Assembly: GCA_946811695.1 (NCBI GenBank)
Contig: OX328125.1
Coordinates: forward strand, 101,542,533 to 101,606,532
DNA length: 64,000 nucleotides
Reading direction: 5' to 3'
Source: Gonocerus acuteangulatus
Taxonomy: Eukaryota; Arthropoda; Insecta; Hemiptera; Coreidae
Below are positions 20,676 to 31,041 of the stretch, piece after piece. The notes beneath the pieces are model-generated. The model had not been told where the DNA came from. It did no database searches and saw only the letters and a program-made list of their open reading frames with translations. The translations under genes were made by a program, and so were the position numbers. Positions within the stretch are counted from its first letter, which is position 1. Each line of letters starts with the position of its first letter.

Positions 20676-21060
20676 TGATCTTACCTAAGTAACATTGTTA
20701 TAAAGTATATTTTACTTGCCAACGAAACCTGAAAGGCCAACCTTCTTTGTTTTATCATGTACTTTGTTTACTTCCCATACTGAGATTTGAGCTAACAAGT
20801 AGTCCACAGTGGAGAGCCGGCATCTAGAATCGAGTGGTATGTTTGCTGCTGGATTCTCTTCCCTTCCCTTGAATAAGTTTAATTCTGCCATTGTTTAAAA
20901 GAGATTACCTCTGCCAGTATATTTCCTCTTTGCTTAACAACCCTTAGCATAAACAGACCTAGCTCTAAAGCAATTTAAAGGTGGAGCTTCAATATAATTC
21001 ATCCCTCTGCAGCTCTATTTACATAACTTTGAATGTATTTCGTTTTAGTCTATGAGAATC
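20676..21060 (+). repeat. Repeat E
   Basis: TGATCTTACCTAAGTAACAT, GCCAACGAAACCTGAAAGGC, TTGAGCTAACAAGTAGTCCA. The same sequence is at 43475-43850 (+) and inverted at 47979-48140, next to HLE-B-related DNA each time. Class unknown; it may be an internal part of an HLE-B subfamily. Confidence 0.65.
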
Positions 21061-21177
21061 ATTTGGATTTAATTTCGCCACGTGAGGTTTCCTAAGTTTT
21101 ACACTTAATATTTAAGAACGTTATCATAATTTTTCTAATTGAAAACATTCCGGAATAAGGTGATTAATTTATTAAAT

Positions 21178-21366
21178 TGTAGTAAGAAAGTCAACCCAGC
21201 AGTGATTTTTGCTCTCTGTGACTACGCGACGGCAGACGGCTTTGGCTTTTTTAAATTTAATTAAGAATTCAGTGGTCGAGTTCCTCCTGAATTTGTTGAG
21301 AGCAGTACGTTTTTCCTTGACTGCCTGCTTGCATTTTTCATTCCACCAAGGGACGGGGAGGTGTTA
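21178..21366 (-). pseudogene. LINE-2 ORF2 linker, separated from its 5' part by HLE-B2
   Basis: Minus frame reads LPVPWWNEKCKQAVKEKRT, ALNKFRRNSTTEFLIKFKKA, then AVCRRVVTESKNHCWVDFL. This is the conserved linker that follows the endonuclease in I/Jockey ORF2 proteins. The endonuclease part ends at 23353 on the other side of the inserted HLE-B2. Coding similarity ends at ~21178 and the RT is gone. Confidence 0.8.
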
Positions 21367-21499
21367 GCGCGGTTCCTCCCTCCCCCGTAGGGAGGAACCC
21401 CGCTTATAGGGTTGATACAATGAAACAATCCGGAAGTGCCGACTAGAAAATTTCGCGTTTCAGAACCCCTAGAGACCGAAAATAACGGTGGTTCAAATT

Positions 21500-21550
<51 letters not shown>

Positions 21551-23241
21551 CTGTTCGCTCTCTAGCTAGAAGACGAATGGTCCGATTTTGATGAAATTTG
21601 GTACAAAAATCCTTCGTCCAATTTGAAAGGTCAAGTTCGTTAACCAGCCTACTGGAAGATGGCGTTTGGGGCGAAATTCGCGCAAAAAAAATCGTAACGC
21701 TTACGTTTTTGAGTTCATAAGCTTCTAAGTACTCGTTTTATATGATTCCTGGGCTAGGAAAACGAATGAAACCATTTTCAAGGCGATAGCTTTAACCGTT
21801 TTCGAGAAAATTGGAAAAATATTTTTTGAATACCGTTTTTGGTTTGGGTACTTAGAATCATGGGATTCAGTTGAAACATTTTCTGCATGTTCTACTTTTA
21901 TCAAAACTAATATGTTGAAATTTTGGTTACGTTTGGAGTTAAGGAAGGGTTAGAATAAAATATTTTATTAACAGACATAAAAAGTTTTAGTAACTTCGTT
22001 TACTTTCCTTAATATCTCGAAAAAGGTTGAAAATCTTGTTAAACGGAAGAATACCATTAGAAAGCTTATTAAATGCTCTAAAAAAAAGGTTCTAATGAAA
22101 GTTTTGATTAGGCGATGTCAATCGGAGAAATAAGAGCTTAAAACTTTAAAGTAATTGATTTCGCTTATTCGAACTGTTCTTTTTGTCTGTTTTTTATTCC
22201 TTGTTATTTTTTAATTGCTTATTGTTGGATAATGTATTTGAAAATAAAACAGGTTAAGAAAAATAAGAAAAACAATTTAATGTTAGAGATATGGATTTCC
22301 AAGATATATAGCTTTTCAACTGCCTAGCGTCCTTCCTAGGGAGGGTTCTTTGTCTTTGATTTTGGTATTTAGAATTATGGGATACAGTTAAAACATTTTC
22401 TGCATGTTCGAGTTTCATCAACACTAATATGTTGACATTTTTGTTACGTTTGGAGTTAAGGAAGGGATAGAATAAAATATTTTATTAACAGACATGAAAA
22501 GTTTTGGGAACTTTGTATACTTTCCTTAATATCTCGAAAAAGGTTGAGAATCTTGATAAACGAAAGAATACCATTAAAAAGCTTACAAAGTGCTCTACAA
22601 AAAAGGTTCTAATGAATGTTTTGATTAGGCGATGTCAATCGGAGAAATAAGTGCTTAAAACATTAAAGTAATTGATTTTGCTTATTCGAACTGTTCTTTT
22701 TGTCTGTTTTTATTCCTTGTTATTTTTTAATTGCTTATAGTTGGATAATGTATTTTACAATAAAACAGATTAGGCAAAATAAGAAAAACACTTCATTGTT
22801 AGAAATATAGCTTGCCAAGAGAAAAAGATTCGTTGACGTCTTTTGAATATTTTCAATTGCCTTTATGCTGTTGGTTTTTTTATTTTATTTTTTAATTGAT
22901 TTTATCTGTAGAATTATTACTATAGTAAAAGAACACAGGAATGTGTGAAAATATTTGATATTTTCCAATTCATTGAAACGTATGAAATGAAGTATCGGTA
23001 GAAGAGGATTCTAGGGTCTTGCGGACCTGACCCCAGGTATAAACCCTTTGAACAAAGGCCGAGGAAAATATTATCTGTTTCTATTCTATGCTTTTCAAAT
23101 GAGAATAGGGATATGAACAGGAACCGGGGTCTCCCGTGGTCTAATGGCTAGCGCCTTGGATTCATAAGCGGGAGATGGTGGGTTCGATTCCCAACCTCCG
23201 GCAGGAATTTTATCATCCCATGACCTAGATGTAGATGTGCC

Positions 23242-23308
<67 letters not shown>

Positions 23309-23352
23309 GGAACCGCGCTAAGATGACGCAGTTCCTACGAGTCGGACTTTTT
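21367..23352 (+). mobile_element. HLE-B2, Helentron-like element inside LINE-2
   Basis: Left end TTAGCGCGGTTCCTCCCTCC is a hairpin with AGGGAGGAACCCCGC. (TA)n at ~21501-21546. Right end GGAACCGCGCTAAGATGACG, CAGTTCCTACGAGTCGGACT plus a T-run. The inverse of the left tip is ~30 bp internal to the right end. The interior carries a second diverged copy of its own ~450-bp block (21880-22330 against 22350-22810) and a SINE-A at 23126-23306. It splits LINE-2 without an obvious target duplication. Confidence 0.75.
23126..23306 (+). mobile_element. SINE-A, internally shortened, 63-nt poly(A)
   Basis: GGGGTCTCCCGTGGTCTAAT, GGCTAGCGCC (A box), GGTTCGATTCC (B box at 23181). The ~40-nt segment between CCCATG and ACCTAGATG is deleted relative to the 16181 copy. 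The tail GATGTGCCGT is followed by A-run 23244-23306. Direct repeats AACAGGAACC (23116-23125) and AACTGGAACC (23305-23314) flank it. Confidence 0.9.
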
Positions 23353-24192
23353 TTGTACTGTCCTGGTTTTTGGAATAGAAACTTGGGCGGCTGATATTAC
23401 TAGTTTGTTGAAGTCAGAGATTGTATTAATGTTTAGTTTGTTCATTTCATTGGTAATATACTGTTGATATTTCGTCCAGTCAGCTTTCTTAGTCACGAAT
23501 CTTGTAGGGACTTGGAATGCCTCAGGGTTGCTTTCAACATCAATAGCAATAGGAAAGTGATCGCTGTTATAGAGATCGTTTTTTACTTTCCATTTGAATC
23601 GCATTATGATGTCTGGTGAACATGTAGTGACATCGATGTTAGATAGTGTTCCTGTTCGTGCACATAAATGTGTGGGGGAATTATTGTTGAGGGGAATTAA
23701 GTCGTTCATGTCGAGTATGTTTTCTAAAATTCTTCCTCTTGTATTAGTCGTGTTTGAGTGCCATAAAGTGCTCATTGCGTTTAAATCACCAAGAAACAAT
23801 AGTGGTCGAGGGAGTTGTGTCAGTAAGTCCTGTAGGTCGGTTTGGTCAAGCCTATCGCTTGGTGGAAGATAAATATTGCAGATATTCATGCGGAAGGGAG
23901 CGTACACTGTACAAGCTACTGCTTGAATGTAGTTCTGATTCGGAGGGGTTCACTGTACACCGTATCTTTTACGAAAATAGCCACTCCTCCTGAGGCTTTA
24001 CCTCCCAATGTATAGTCCTGTCTGTATGATGTGAATCCTAATAGGGATGTGTCTTTGGCTGGTGATAAATGAGTTTCCTGGATTGCTAAGATTTGAAATT
24101 TTTTTGGATCGCACTAGGTGCTTCAAGTCATCTAAGTGTTTTTGTAACCCGTTTATATTCCACTGTAATATCATGGAATTAGCAAATGTCAT
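23353..24192 (-). pseudogene. LINE-2 ORF2 AP endonuclease, frameshifted
   Basis: Starts with MILQWNINGLQKHLDDLKHL at ~24174 and frameshifts within a few dozen codons. Then ETHLSP, GGVAIFVKDT in another frame and, from 23907, YAPFRMNICNIYLPPSDR, the catalytic LFLGDLNAMSTLWHS, and NSDHFPIAIDV (Asp-His). It ends in SAAQVSIPKTRT at the edge of HLE-B2. The protein nicks target DNA for LINE insertion; this copy cannot. Confidence 0.85.
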
Positions 24193-24386
24193 GTTATTTA
24201 TGAGGATTTAATATAAACGTGATTTGGGAACAAGTCCTCGTCATAGATAAGATCACACGATAGAGAAAAGAAAGTATAAGAGATCATTGGAAAGGGGTTT
24301 AAGTTATTGGGAGATTTTAAGTCCTTAATCAGTGCAGGAGTATTGAAGATTAGGTCGAATGAATATGGAGAAAAGAGAAAAGTCAG

Positions 24387-25631
24387 TCATTTTTTCCCTT
24401 TTTGTGTGCACGATCTTAGTTGTATTTTGTCCTTCCCAACAGGTTGCTTAGATTTACTACTTACGTTTTCCGAGTCGGCATCGCGTTGAGGAGAACCAAT
24501 GATTTCTTGAGCTGGCGTTTTGATTACTTCTTTAGGGAGGCTTGATTCTCGCGGGCTCTTGGTCTTCTTTTCCTTGGAGTAGCCTGGAACTGGAGGATTT
24601 GTCACTTCTTCTTCTTCAGTCGGACCTTTTGAGTGTCCTTCACCAGTGACTTTATTCGAAATTGTGTTTAAATTTTCATTGAACATTTTTGAGCAGATGA
24701 TGAACAGTTGCTCTTGGAGGAAGTTAAGTTGTTCTTTAATTGACAGTATGTCCTGTTTTGTCGGCCTGAAATGATCTGAAGTCTTGTTTTCTTCAACAGG
24801 GTTTGACGCTTTTGAAGAATAGGAGTTTCGAGGGGGCGTTGCTACTCTTTTCCTAGCTTCTCCATAAGAAAGCCTCTCGTAGACCATCTTATGCAATATC
24901 AGGGACTCTCTTGCATATATACTGCATTTTCTATCATTTGCAGCGTAATTTTCATTGCAGTTACTGCAGTGTACTCTTGAGCATGGGCCTTCGTGTTTCT
25001 CCTCTGTACAAGTTCTACACATTTCACTCTTCTTGCATCCTCTACTTGTGTGGTTATAACCCCAGCACTTGAAGCAGATAAGAGGAGGGGGTATATATGG
25101 TCTTAATGAAATTATTAAGTACCCAATCTTCATTTTTTCTGGTAGGATTTCTTTGTTGAATGTTGCGACGAACATGACTTTTTGAGGGTTCTGTCTAGTT
25201 TTGAATCGTCTTATGTGAGTAACACCCTGGTCTTTTAATTCCTGGGTTATACTCTTGTCGGTAAGGCAAACAATCTCATCACATGAGAAGATCCCTCTTG
25301 AAAAGTTCATGGTTTTATGTGGACTTACAGTTATTTCAGATCCAAAAAACGTTTTTTCAGCGCAGATTTTTTTGGCGACGTTATTGTCCGGGCAGGTGAT
25401 GAGTAAGGAGCCAGATTTTCTCATTTTCTTTACATTTATGTTCTTCCCGAAGCCGCATAACCATCTTTCCACCATAAATGGACTAACTTTGTTGAATGAA
25501 TTATCTTTCGAGTCCATTTTTATAATAAGGTGCTTCATGTTTTGAGGTTCAGGCTTTTGATCCTCATTAATGGGTGCAATGTAACTCTTGTTGATGGCGG
25601 ATGAAGAGTGTTGGTTCATTTTGGTCTTCAT
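24387..25631 (-). CDS. LINE-2 ORF1 (gag-like), intact frame
   Basis: A 414-codon open frame. ATG codons at 25631 and 25619 (MKTKMNQ) are both plausible. Residues ~35-190 resemble the RRM-like fold of LINE ORF1 proteins (SPFMVERWLCGFGKN, GSLLITCPDNNVAKKI). Around 200-245 lie zinc knuckles: CFKCWGYNHTSRGC, CRTCTEEKHEGPC, and a third, CSNCNENYAANDRKC, without the His. The C-terminal third is polar, Ser/Pro/Glu-rich and probably disordered. It binds LINE RNA. It is the only long undamaged retrotransposon ORF here, yet its ORF2 partner is broken. Confidence 0.85.
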   Translation of the reverse strand: MKTKMNQHSSSAINKSYIAPINEDQKPEPQNMKHLIIKMDSKDNSFNKVSPFMVERWLCGFGKNINVKKMRKSGSLLITCPDNNVAKKICAEKTFFGSEITVSPHKTMNFSRGIFSCDEIVCLTDKSITQELKDQGVTHIRRFKTRQNPQKVMFVATFNKEILPEKMKIGYLIISLRPYIPPPLICFKCWGYNHTSRGCKKSEMCRTCTEEKHEGPCSRVHCSNCNENYAANDRKCSIYARESLILHKMVYERLSYGEARKRVATPPRNSYSSKASNPVEENKTSDHFRPTKQDILSIKEQLNFLQEQLFIICSKMFNENLNTISNKVTGEGHSKGPTEEEEVTNPPVPGYSKEKKTKSPRESSLPKEVIKTPAQEIIGSPQRDADSENVSSKSKQPVGKDKIQLRSCTQKGKK

Positions 25632-26124
25632 TTTTCTATTTCGTGGATTACACTTAGAAGATATAGATCTTTTGGTAGCGCGTATTTAATTCGGATTGAG
25701 GTCGACTCGGCTTCTTTTGACCACACACCGAAACACTAAAAGCACACCGAAACACACAAAGAGCACTCCGAAAGGAAATAACTTTATACTTGCTTCGGTC
25801 CTAAGCTAGCGGCACTTGTCACAAAGGAGAGAGAGCTTTTACGACACGTCCGTACTCCACGAAGGCTGAGACAAGACTCTCGGTGATTAATTTCAGCTTC
25901 TATGAATTGAACTAACCCAAATCAATGCGAATATAAATAACTTCTCTATTTTATATTTGCTGTAAACAGCCAATAGAATTATTTAAATAAGTCCGATTTG
26001 GAGGAACTGCGTCAGCTTTTCTACGCGTTTCTTACACGTTTTTATCCCGAGTGTGAGTTGGAAAGATTCAAAACCATTCATATAAACAAAGATATATAAA
26101 TGTTGAATAATTTAGGTCTTTAGG

Positions 26125-26128
<4 letters not shown>
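25632..26128. other. LINE-2 5' UTR region and flank
   Basis: Upstream of ORF1 on the minus strand is a CA-rich leader with repeated CACACCGAAACAC motifs (~25715-25760). At 25988-26035 a diverged HLE right end reads AAGTCCGATTTGGAGGAACT then GCGTCAGC. No other gene. Confidence 0.45.
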
Positions 26129-26167
<39 letters not shown>

Positions 26168-26332
26168 GGCGCATCTACATCTAGGTCATTAGCGCCGACA
26201 ACCAGGGTGCGGCGAGGAATTTTCCCAGCGAGCCCTGAGATGAGAAAATTCCTCCTGCCGGAGGTGGGAATCGAACCCACCATCTCCCGCTTATGAATCC
26301 AGCGCGATAGCCACTAGACCACGGGAGACCCC
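26129..26332 (-). mobile_element. SINE-A with perfect 13-bp target duplication
   Basis: Minus-strand SINE-A: B box GGTTCGATTCC, tail GGCGCTAATGACCTAGATGT, A-run on the + strand as T 26129-26165. It is flanked by the exact repeat GTCTTTAGGAACT (26116-26128 and 26333-26345), proving insertion by target-primed reverse transcription. Confidence 0.95.
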
Positions 26333-26379
26333 GTCTTTAGGAACTATTAGTAAATATAGATGCTTATGGGTTAGAAGTG

Positions 26380-26685
26380 TTTCAAGAGGTACACTGTGTC
26401 GCCGATCAAGGTTCAAACCGAAGGGCCGACATAGTCACAATTAACCGGAAAACCTCTTCAGGAGTGCCTGAATATAGTGATATTGGACCTGAAAATTTGT
26501 TTTGAATTAGACGAGGACCAACCTAAAGTAGTGGATAGAGAAAAAAAACTGATCTATGAGGACTGCATCCCTTATTTCCAAGACAAATATGAGATTCAAA
26601 AATGGGAAGTAATAAGACTTCTGATTGGTGCTCGAGGAACCATAACGCAATACGTCCGGGAGTTTGGGAAGGGATACCAACTCTA
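26380..26685 (+). pseudogene. C-terminal endonuclease-like domain of a LINE
   Basis: Reads VADQGSNRRADIVTINRKTS, a frameshift near 26480, then ILDLKICFELDEDQPKVVD, REKKLIYEDCIPYF, and VIRLLIGARGTI. This layout (DIV..R, D-x-x-x-x-FE, GARGTI) is, from memory, the C-terminal PD-(D/E)XK-like domain of a group of arthropod retrotransposons. The RT part is absent. Confidence 0.6.
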
Positions 26686-27361
26686 AGAAGAGTTCCTATT
26701 TCGGATCCGTAAAACAATCCTCAAAGACACTATTAATATGGTAAATTATCACCATTATGACTGAAAAAAAACATAAGAAAGAGCGAATCAGAAAAATAGA
26801 TATTTTTTTTAATTTTATTTTCTGATTCAGAAGAAGGTAACACGACGCTTCGCCTTTGTTTCTATGGTTCACCTTTAGTTCTTTCACAGTTTTATGTTAA
26901 AGTAAACAGCATGAAAAATTCGATTTCCTATTTCAAGGACGAATCTCGGGACTGAAACGTCCCTCCTAGCATTTTCTTACCCATTTTGTCACTCGCAAAA
27001 ATTATAATTGTAACATTGAATTTCAATTGCATATTTTTTCAATCATTTTTATGAATCAGCATTCCATAGAGTAAACATTCGCCCTTGCTATCCTGAAGCG
27101 CTTCTAGAAGTTTTACTCCGATTTCCCAACATCCGGAGTGCCTGATTCGCCTTTACTCTTCCAAGGCCCTGATATGTTAATTAAATAAGATAAATAGACC
27201 ACTGAGGCGGTACCAAGCTTTTTCCTTAGCTTAGAAATGATGATGATGATTGAAAAAAAAAAAAAAATCAAATATTATTTTGAAAATAGCCTATTATTGG
27301 TTTTATGAGAACACTGTTGCCCAATGTGGTCAGCTGCCACTCAGATTCTTCTACTACTATC
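26686..27361. other. No gene recognised
   Basis: AT-rich DNA with short inverted repeats (AATCAG...CTGATT near 26790-26830). Confidence 0.35.
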
Positions 27362-27376
27362 ATGATCACTTTTTAG

Positions 27377-27696
27377 GAAGCGTTGATCGTCGGGGTTTCG
27401 GTCAGTGTTCTTATTCAATAAAACACATTTTATTTGCTAAAATGTATATTTATTGCCGCCAACGTTTCGGCTTGCTATACAAGCCATCTTCAGGGCTGTA
27501 AAAACATATATGGTATAACAATGGTAAGGACAAAAAAAAAAAAAAAAAAAAAAAAAGCCTAGAAACATTAACATAAATAGAGTACCTATATGCTTGAAAA
27601 TATAAATATAAATAAGGGTGGTAACCTATAGATAACCCGTCCTAAAATTTGTAGTTAATAATAAATGGACGTTAAAATTAAAATTAAAATAAATAA

Positions 27697-27764
<68 letters not shown>

Positions 27765-28397
27765 TAATAATAGAAATTTAAATAAATATACATGTATATG
27801 GTATCCAAGCGAATAAAGTACAAGTGTCATAGTAACATACCTATTGAGAAGATTGAGAACTGTCCCGTTTCAAGAAGAGAACATTTCTGAAGACTGGAAG
27901 GATGGGTCAGGGCTAGACAATAGAGGATGGGGGGAGGGGGTGGAGAGAAGTGGGGCTGGGAGTAAGGAAGGAGGGTAAAGACCGCGGTAAAGATAAAGGA
28001 CTTGCCGATGGATATTGCAGGTACAGGGAAGGATTGGGCCAGGGCTAGACAGGAGAGGATGGGGGTGAGGGGGTGGGGGGAAGTCGACCTGGGAGTAAGG
28101 ACAGAGGGACGGCGGTAAAGATAAAGGACTTGCCGATGGGTATTGCAGGTACAAGGAAGGATCAGACGGTGTGTGGGAATAGGGCAACGAACCGGGTGGG
28201 ATTACTTAACGGGAGGTTTCGAGGATATGGAAAATGTTGGAATAGGTTGAGGAGATGACTTCTTTGGCGTTAATGAAACGTTGGCGGCAATAAATATACA
28301 TTTTAGCAAATAAAATGTGTTTTATTGAATAAGAACACTGACCGAAACCCCGACGATCAACGCTTCCTACTTCCGAACGGTCGACCATATCTTCTCA
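27377..28397. mobile_element. Penelope-like cassette with ~95-bp inverted terminal blocks
   Basis: 27377-27470 (GAAGCGTTGATCGTCGGGGT ... CCGCCAACGTTTC) returns inverted at 28276-28372. The whole is flanked by the 15-bp direct repeat ATGATCACTTTTTAG (27362-27376, 28398-28412). The left block continues into a minus-strand CCTGAAGATGGCTTGTATAG then CAAGCCGAAACG, a hammerhead-like core typical of Penelope termini. The interior holds an A-run, a SINE-C relic and (TA)n (27610-27762) and a ~129-bp tandem duplication (27896-28160). No RT remains. Confidence 0.6.
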
Positions 28398-28412
28398 ATG
28401 ATCACTTTTTAG

Positions 28413-28800
28413 ATTTTAGAAAACTGTTGGGAAATCGTGAATTACATTTCTAATTTGAAAGATAACTCCAGGTTTAAAAATCTTATGACAACGCGCTCAG
28501 ACGACACAGACAGACTTTTATATGAAATACCTAGAATACGGGAAGAGAAGAGAATTAGAATTGAATATTGGACAATATAATCTTTATAATTCTATTTAAA
28601 GTTGTAGGAGATAAAGTTAGAGGATATATCCTAAAGTTGACATTTAGGCTGAATTATATACGAGCCAAGAGGATTGTCGGGCAAAAACCTTCTCCAGTTG
28701 GTTTACAATTCCACTTCAATCAAACCAAGTTATACTAAAGAAAGTTAAATCAGCTTTCGAATAAAAGTTAAGTATTCAAAAGCTTCATTTAAAGTCAAAC
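28413..28800. other. No gene recognised
   Basis: AT-rich DNA ending in the hAT target duplication AGTCAAAC at 28793-28800. Confidence 0.4.
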
Positions 28801-29337
28801 TAGAGTAGGGCACAAATCAACTAAATGATTGACAAATCGATTAAATTTTACTTATAACTAATCAATCAAAGGATAAATTAAGGTAACCACAACTCGAGTT
28901 AATAATTAATCATAGGTCATATTAATCATATGTGAAGTTAATCATCAATCAATCGTTACTCGTCAATTATTGATAATCTGCACTAATGATACTTGACTAA
29001 CGTTGTAAATACTTTTAGTATTAGGCTAATACCAGCTTGTTTACACATACTATCTATACATTAGGTTTTGGAATTCCTTCATTAACCAGTTAATCATCAA
29101 ACTTAAATCAAGTCCTTTTTTTAGTCTTTTATCATTTATCTGAGTTAGGTTAGTCAGTAATCATCAATCATTAGTCAAAGCAAGTTTAATCATCAACCAT
29201 AGGCTAGAAAGCAGTTAGTCGTCACTCATTAGTCATGGAGAAATATGATTGATTAATCATCAATAGTTAGTCACATTTCCGCCTCATTCAATAATTAGTC
29301 ACTAGTCATGAAATTAATCACAGTTTGCCCTACTCTG
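28801..29337. mobile_element. hAT-type MITE, perfect 8-bp duplication
   Basis: Left end TAGAGTAGGGCACAAA, right end inverse CAGAGTAGGGCAAAC, flanked by AGTCAAAC (28793-28800 and 29338-29345). The interior is non-coding and densely filled with short motifs of the type TTAATCATCAATCA and ATTAGTCA, as expected for subterminal transposase-binding repeats of hAT elements. Confidence 0.85.
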
Positions 29338-29420
29338 AGTCAAACAAACTCCACCATTGTCTGATCGAAGTCAATCCAATAAATTCAAAACGGAGGGTAA
29401 TTCATGTGACTAGTTGTTAA

Positions 29421-31041
29421 AAAAGTCCATACCAAGAATTTGCGTCATCTGAGCGCGTTTCTATAACTTTTTTTACCATAGTGTCATTTGGAAAGCTTCG
29501 AATAGTTAAAGTTAATATTTCGTAAACAAAAATTAAACATCTACTCCATAGACATCTGGAAGAAAAGTGAGATTTAAAAGTGCCACAATGCACAGAAAAC
29601 CTACAGTTGCAGAAATTACGTACTCAACCACTTCAGCCATTGCTCGGAAGGCACCATCACAAGAAAATAATAAATACATAATATGTATAAAATAACTACA
29701 TATTACGTAGTTTTAAGCAGTTATTTTTCTGCCTCAGATTGTCATTTTGAAAATTACTTGAGGACAGCTTTCGAGAGCTCTCGAGATATTTTAGAAGATA
29801 TGTGAAAATTTGAAAACTGTTCATGTCTGTAGCTGAAATATTTTTTGTCTGGCATATCCTTTACTTTAAACTCAACCAAAATTTCAATTACTTGTATTGG
29901 ATAAATGTTAAACATCTGGAAGTATTTTCAACAGAATTGTTTTTGACTATCCTAATCAACATTTAGTTAAAAAAAAACTGTGTTATCCACTTTTCTCGTA
30001 AACGGTTATAGCCTTAAGAATGGTTTCGTTCGTTTTCCTACATTAAAAAAAAAACAATTATAAGTGTACTTGCAAGCATATTAACGCAAAAACATAGACG
30101 GTACGATTTTGTTTTGCTTGGATTTCGCCCAAAAACAATGTTTCGGCCGAAGAACGAAAATGACTTTTCAAATTAGTCGAAGGAGTTTTGTAAAATGTTT
30201 CATCAAAATCGGACCATTTTTAAGGCAGCTGGAGATCGAATAATCTCCAGGGGTTGTAGTCCAGATGAGGGTTTAATCGAACGCCAAAACGTCAGCAAAA
30301 ATATATCATATTGAAAATGTAGTTTTATTAACCATACGACGGAACTCCAACAATATCTATCTTTGAAATTAAAGGCAGATACAGTTTTTGGTTTCTTTTG
30401 GAGTAGAGGATTTGACAAAAACTTTCAGAAACGGACATTCGTAGTTTTGGCCTGTTTGTTTATTCTCACATCTCGAAATCGGTTGAAAACTTGTGGAAAA
30501 TATATAAATATGTAAATATTTCCGGATTTTTTCATCGGCTCCATGACATCAGCGGGTTTCCTTCCTATGGAGGGGGAGAGGCAGGGCCGCCACATATCAG
30601 AGCCGGGGCCCAGGACCAGATCACGGGCCCTCACTTCTCAGAGCCAGGTCCCCTCTTCTCAGAGCCAGACTGAAAATTCTAGTACTTTGCTATAGGACTT
30701 TGGAAATTTAAAAATTATTTTCATCTTCAGTTTTGAGCGAAATGAGAATAAAAGCCGATAATCGGAGCAGCAAAGGTCACTTTCGGTTTTATTACGACTC
30801 TTAATGAAATATACTATTCTGAGATTCACTAGTTTTGTCGTTTATGTACATTAAAAAAAAAATATAGATCCCATTCCAATAAATATAGGCTATATTTCTA
30901 AACCCCATTCTTTTTACAAGCTCATAACCTATACATTGTTTCCCAATTAGTGAGGCCCGGCCCGGGCCCCCACGCCCGGGGCAACAGTACCCGGCAGTCC
31001 CCCTTATGTGGCGGCCCTGGGGAGAGGAACCGTGCTAAACA
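29421..31041 (-). mobile_element. HLE-B6, diverged, interrupted by a hAT MITE
   Basis: Right end AAAAAGTCCATACC...TTTGCGTCATCTGAGCGCG at 29421-29462. The left hairpin AGCGGGTTTCCTTCCTATGG is interrupted at 30582-31019 and resumes as GAGAGGAACCGTGCTAAA. Internal AAAATCGGACCATTTTTAAG matches the family. A Penelope-like tip is at ~30262-30300. An older copy than B2, B4 and B5. Confidence 0.6.
30582..31019. mobile_element. hAT-type MITE, GC-rich, perfect 8-bp duplication
   Basis: Termini CAGGGCCGCCACATAT and ATGTGGCGGCCCTG are inverted repeats. Flanking GGGAGAGG is duplicated (30574-30581, 31020-31027). The interior is non-coding, with GGGCCC-rich ends (CCCGGCCCGGGCCCCCACGC) against an AT-rich centre. 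Confidence 0.9.

Noticed and set aside
23126..23306. Functional tRNA gene (A and B boxes, CAT in the anticodon-loop position)
   Set aside because: The acceptor stem does not close, a 3' body and A-run follow, and several copies with target duplications exist; it is a SINE.
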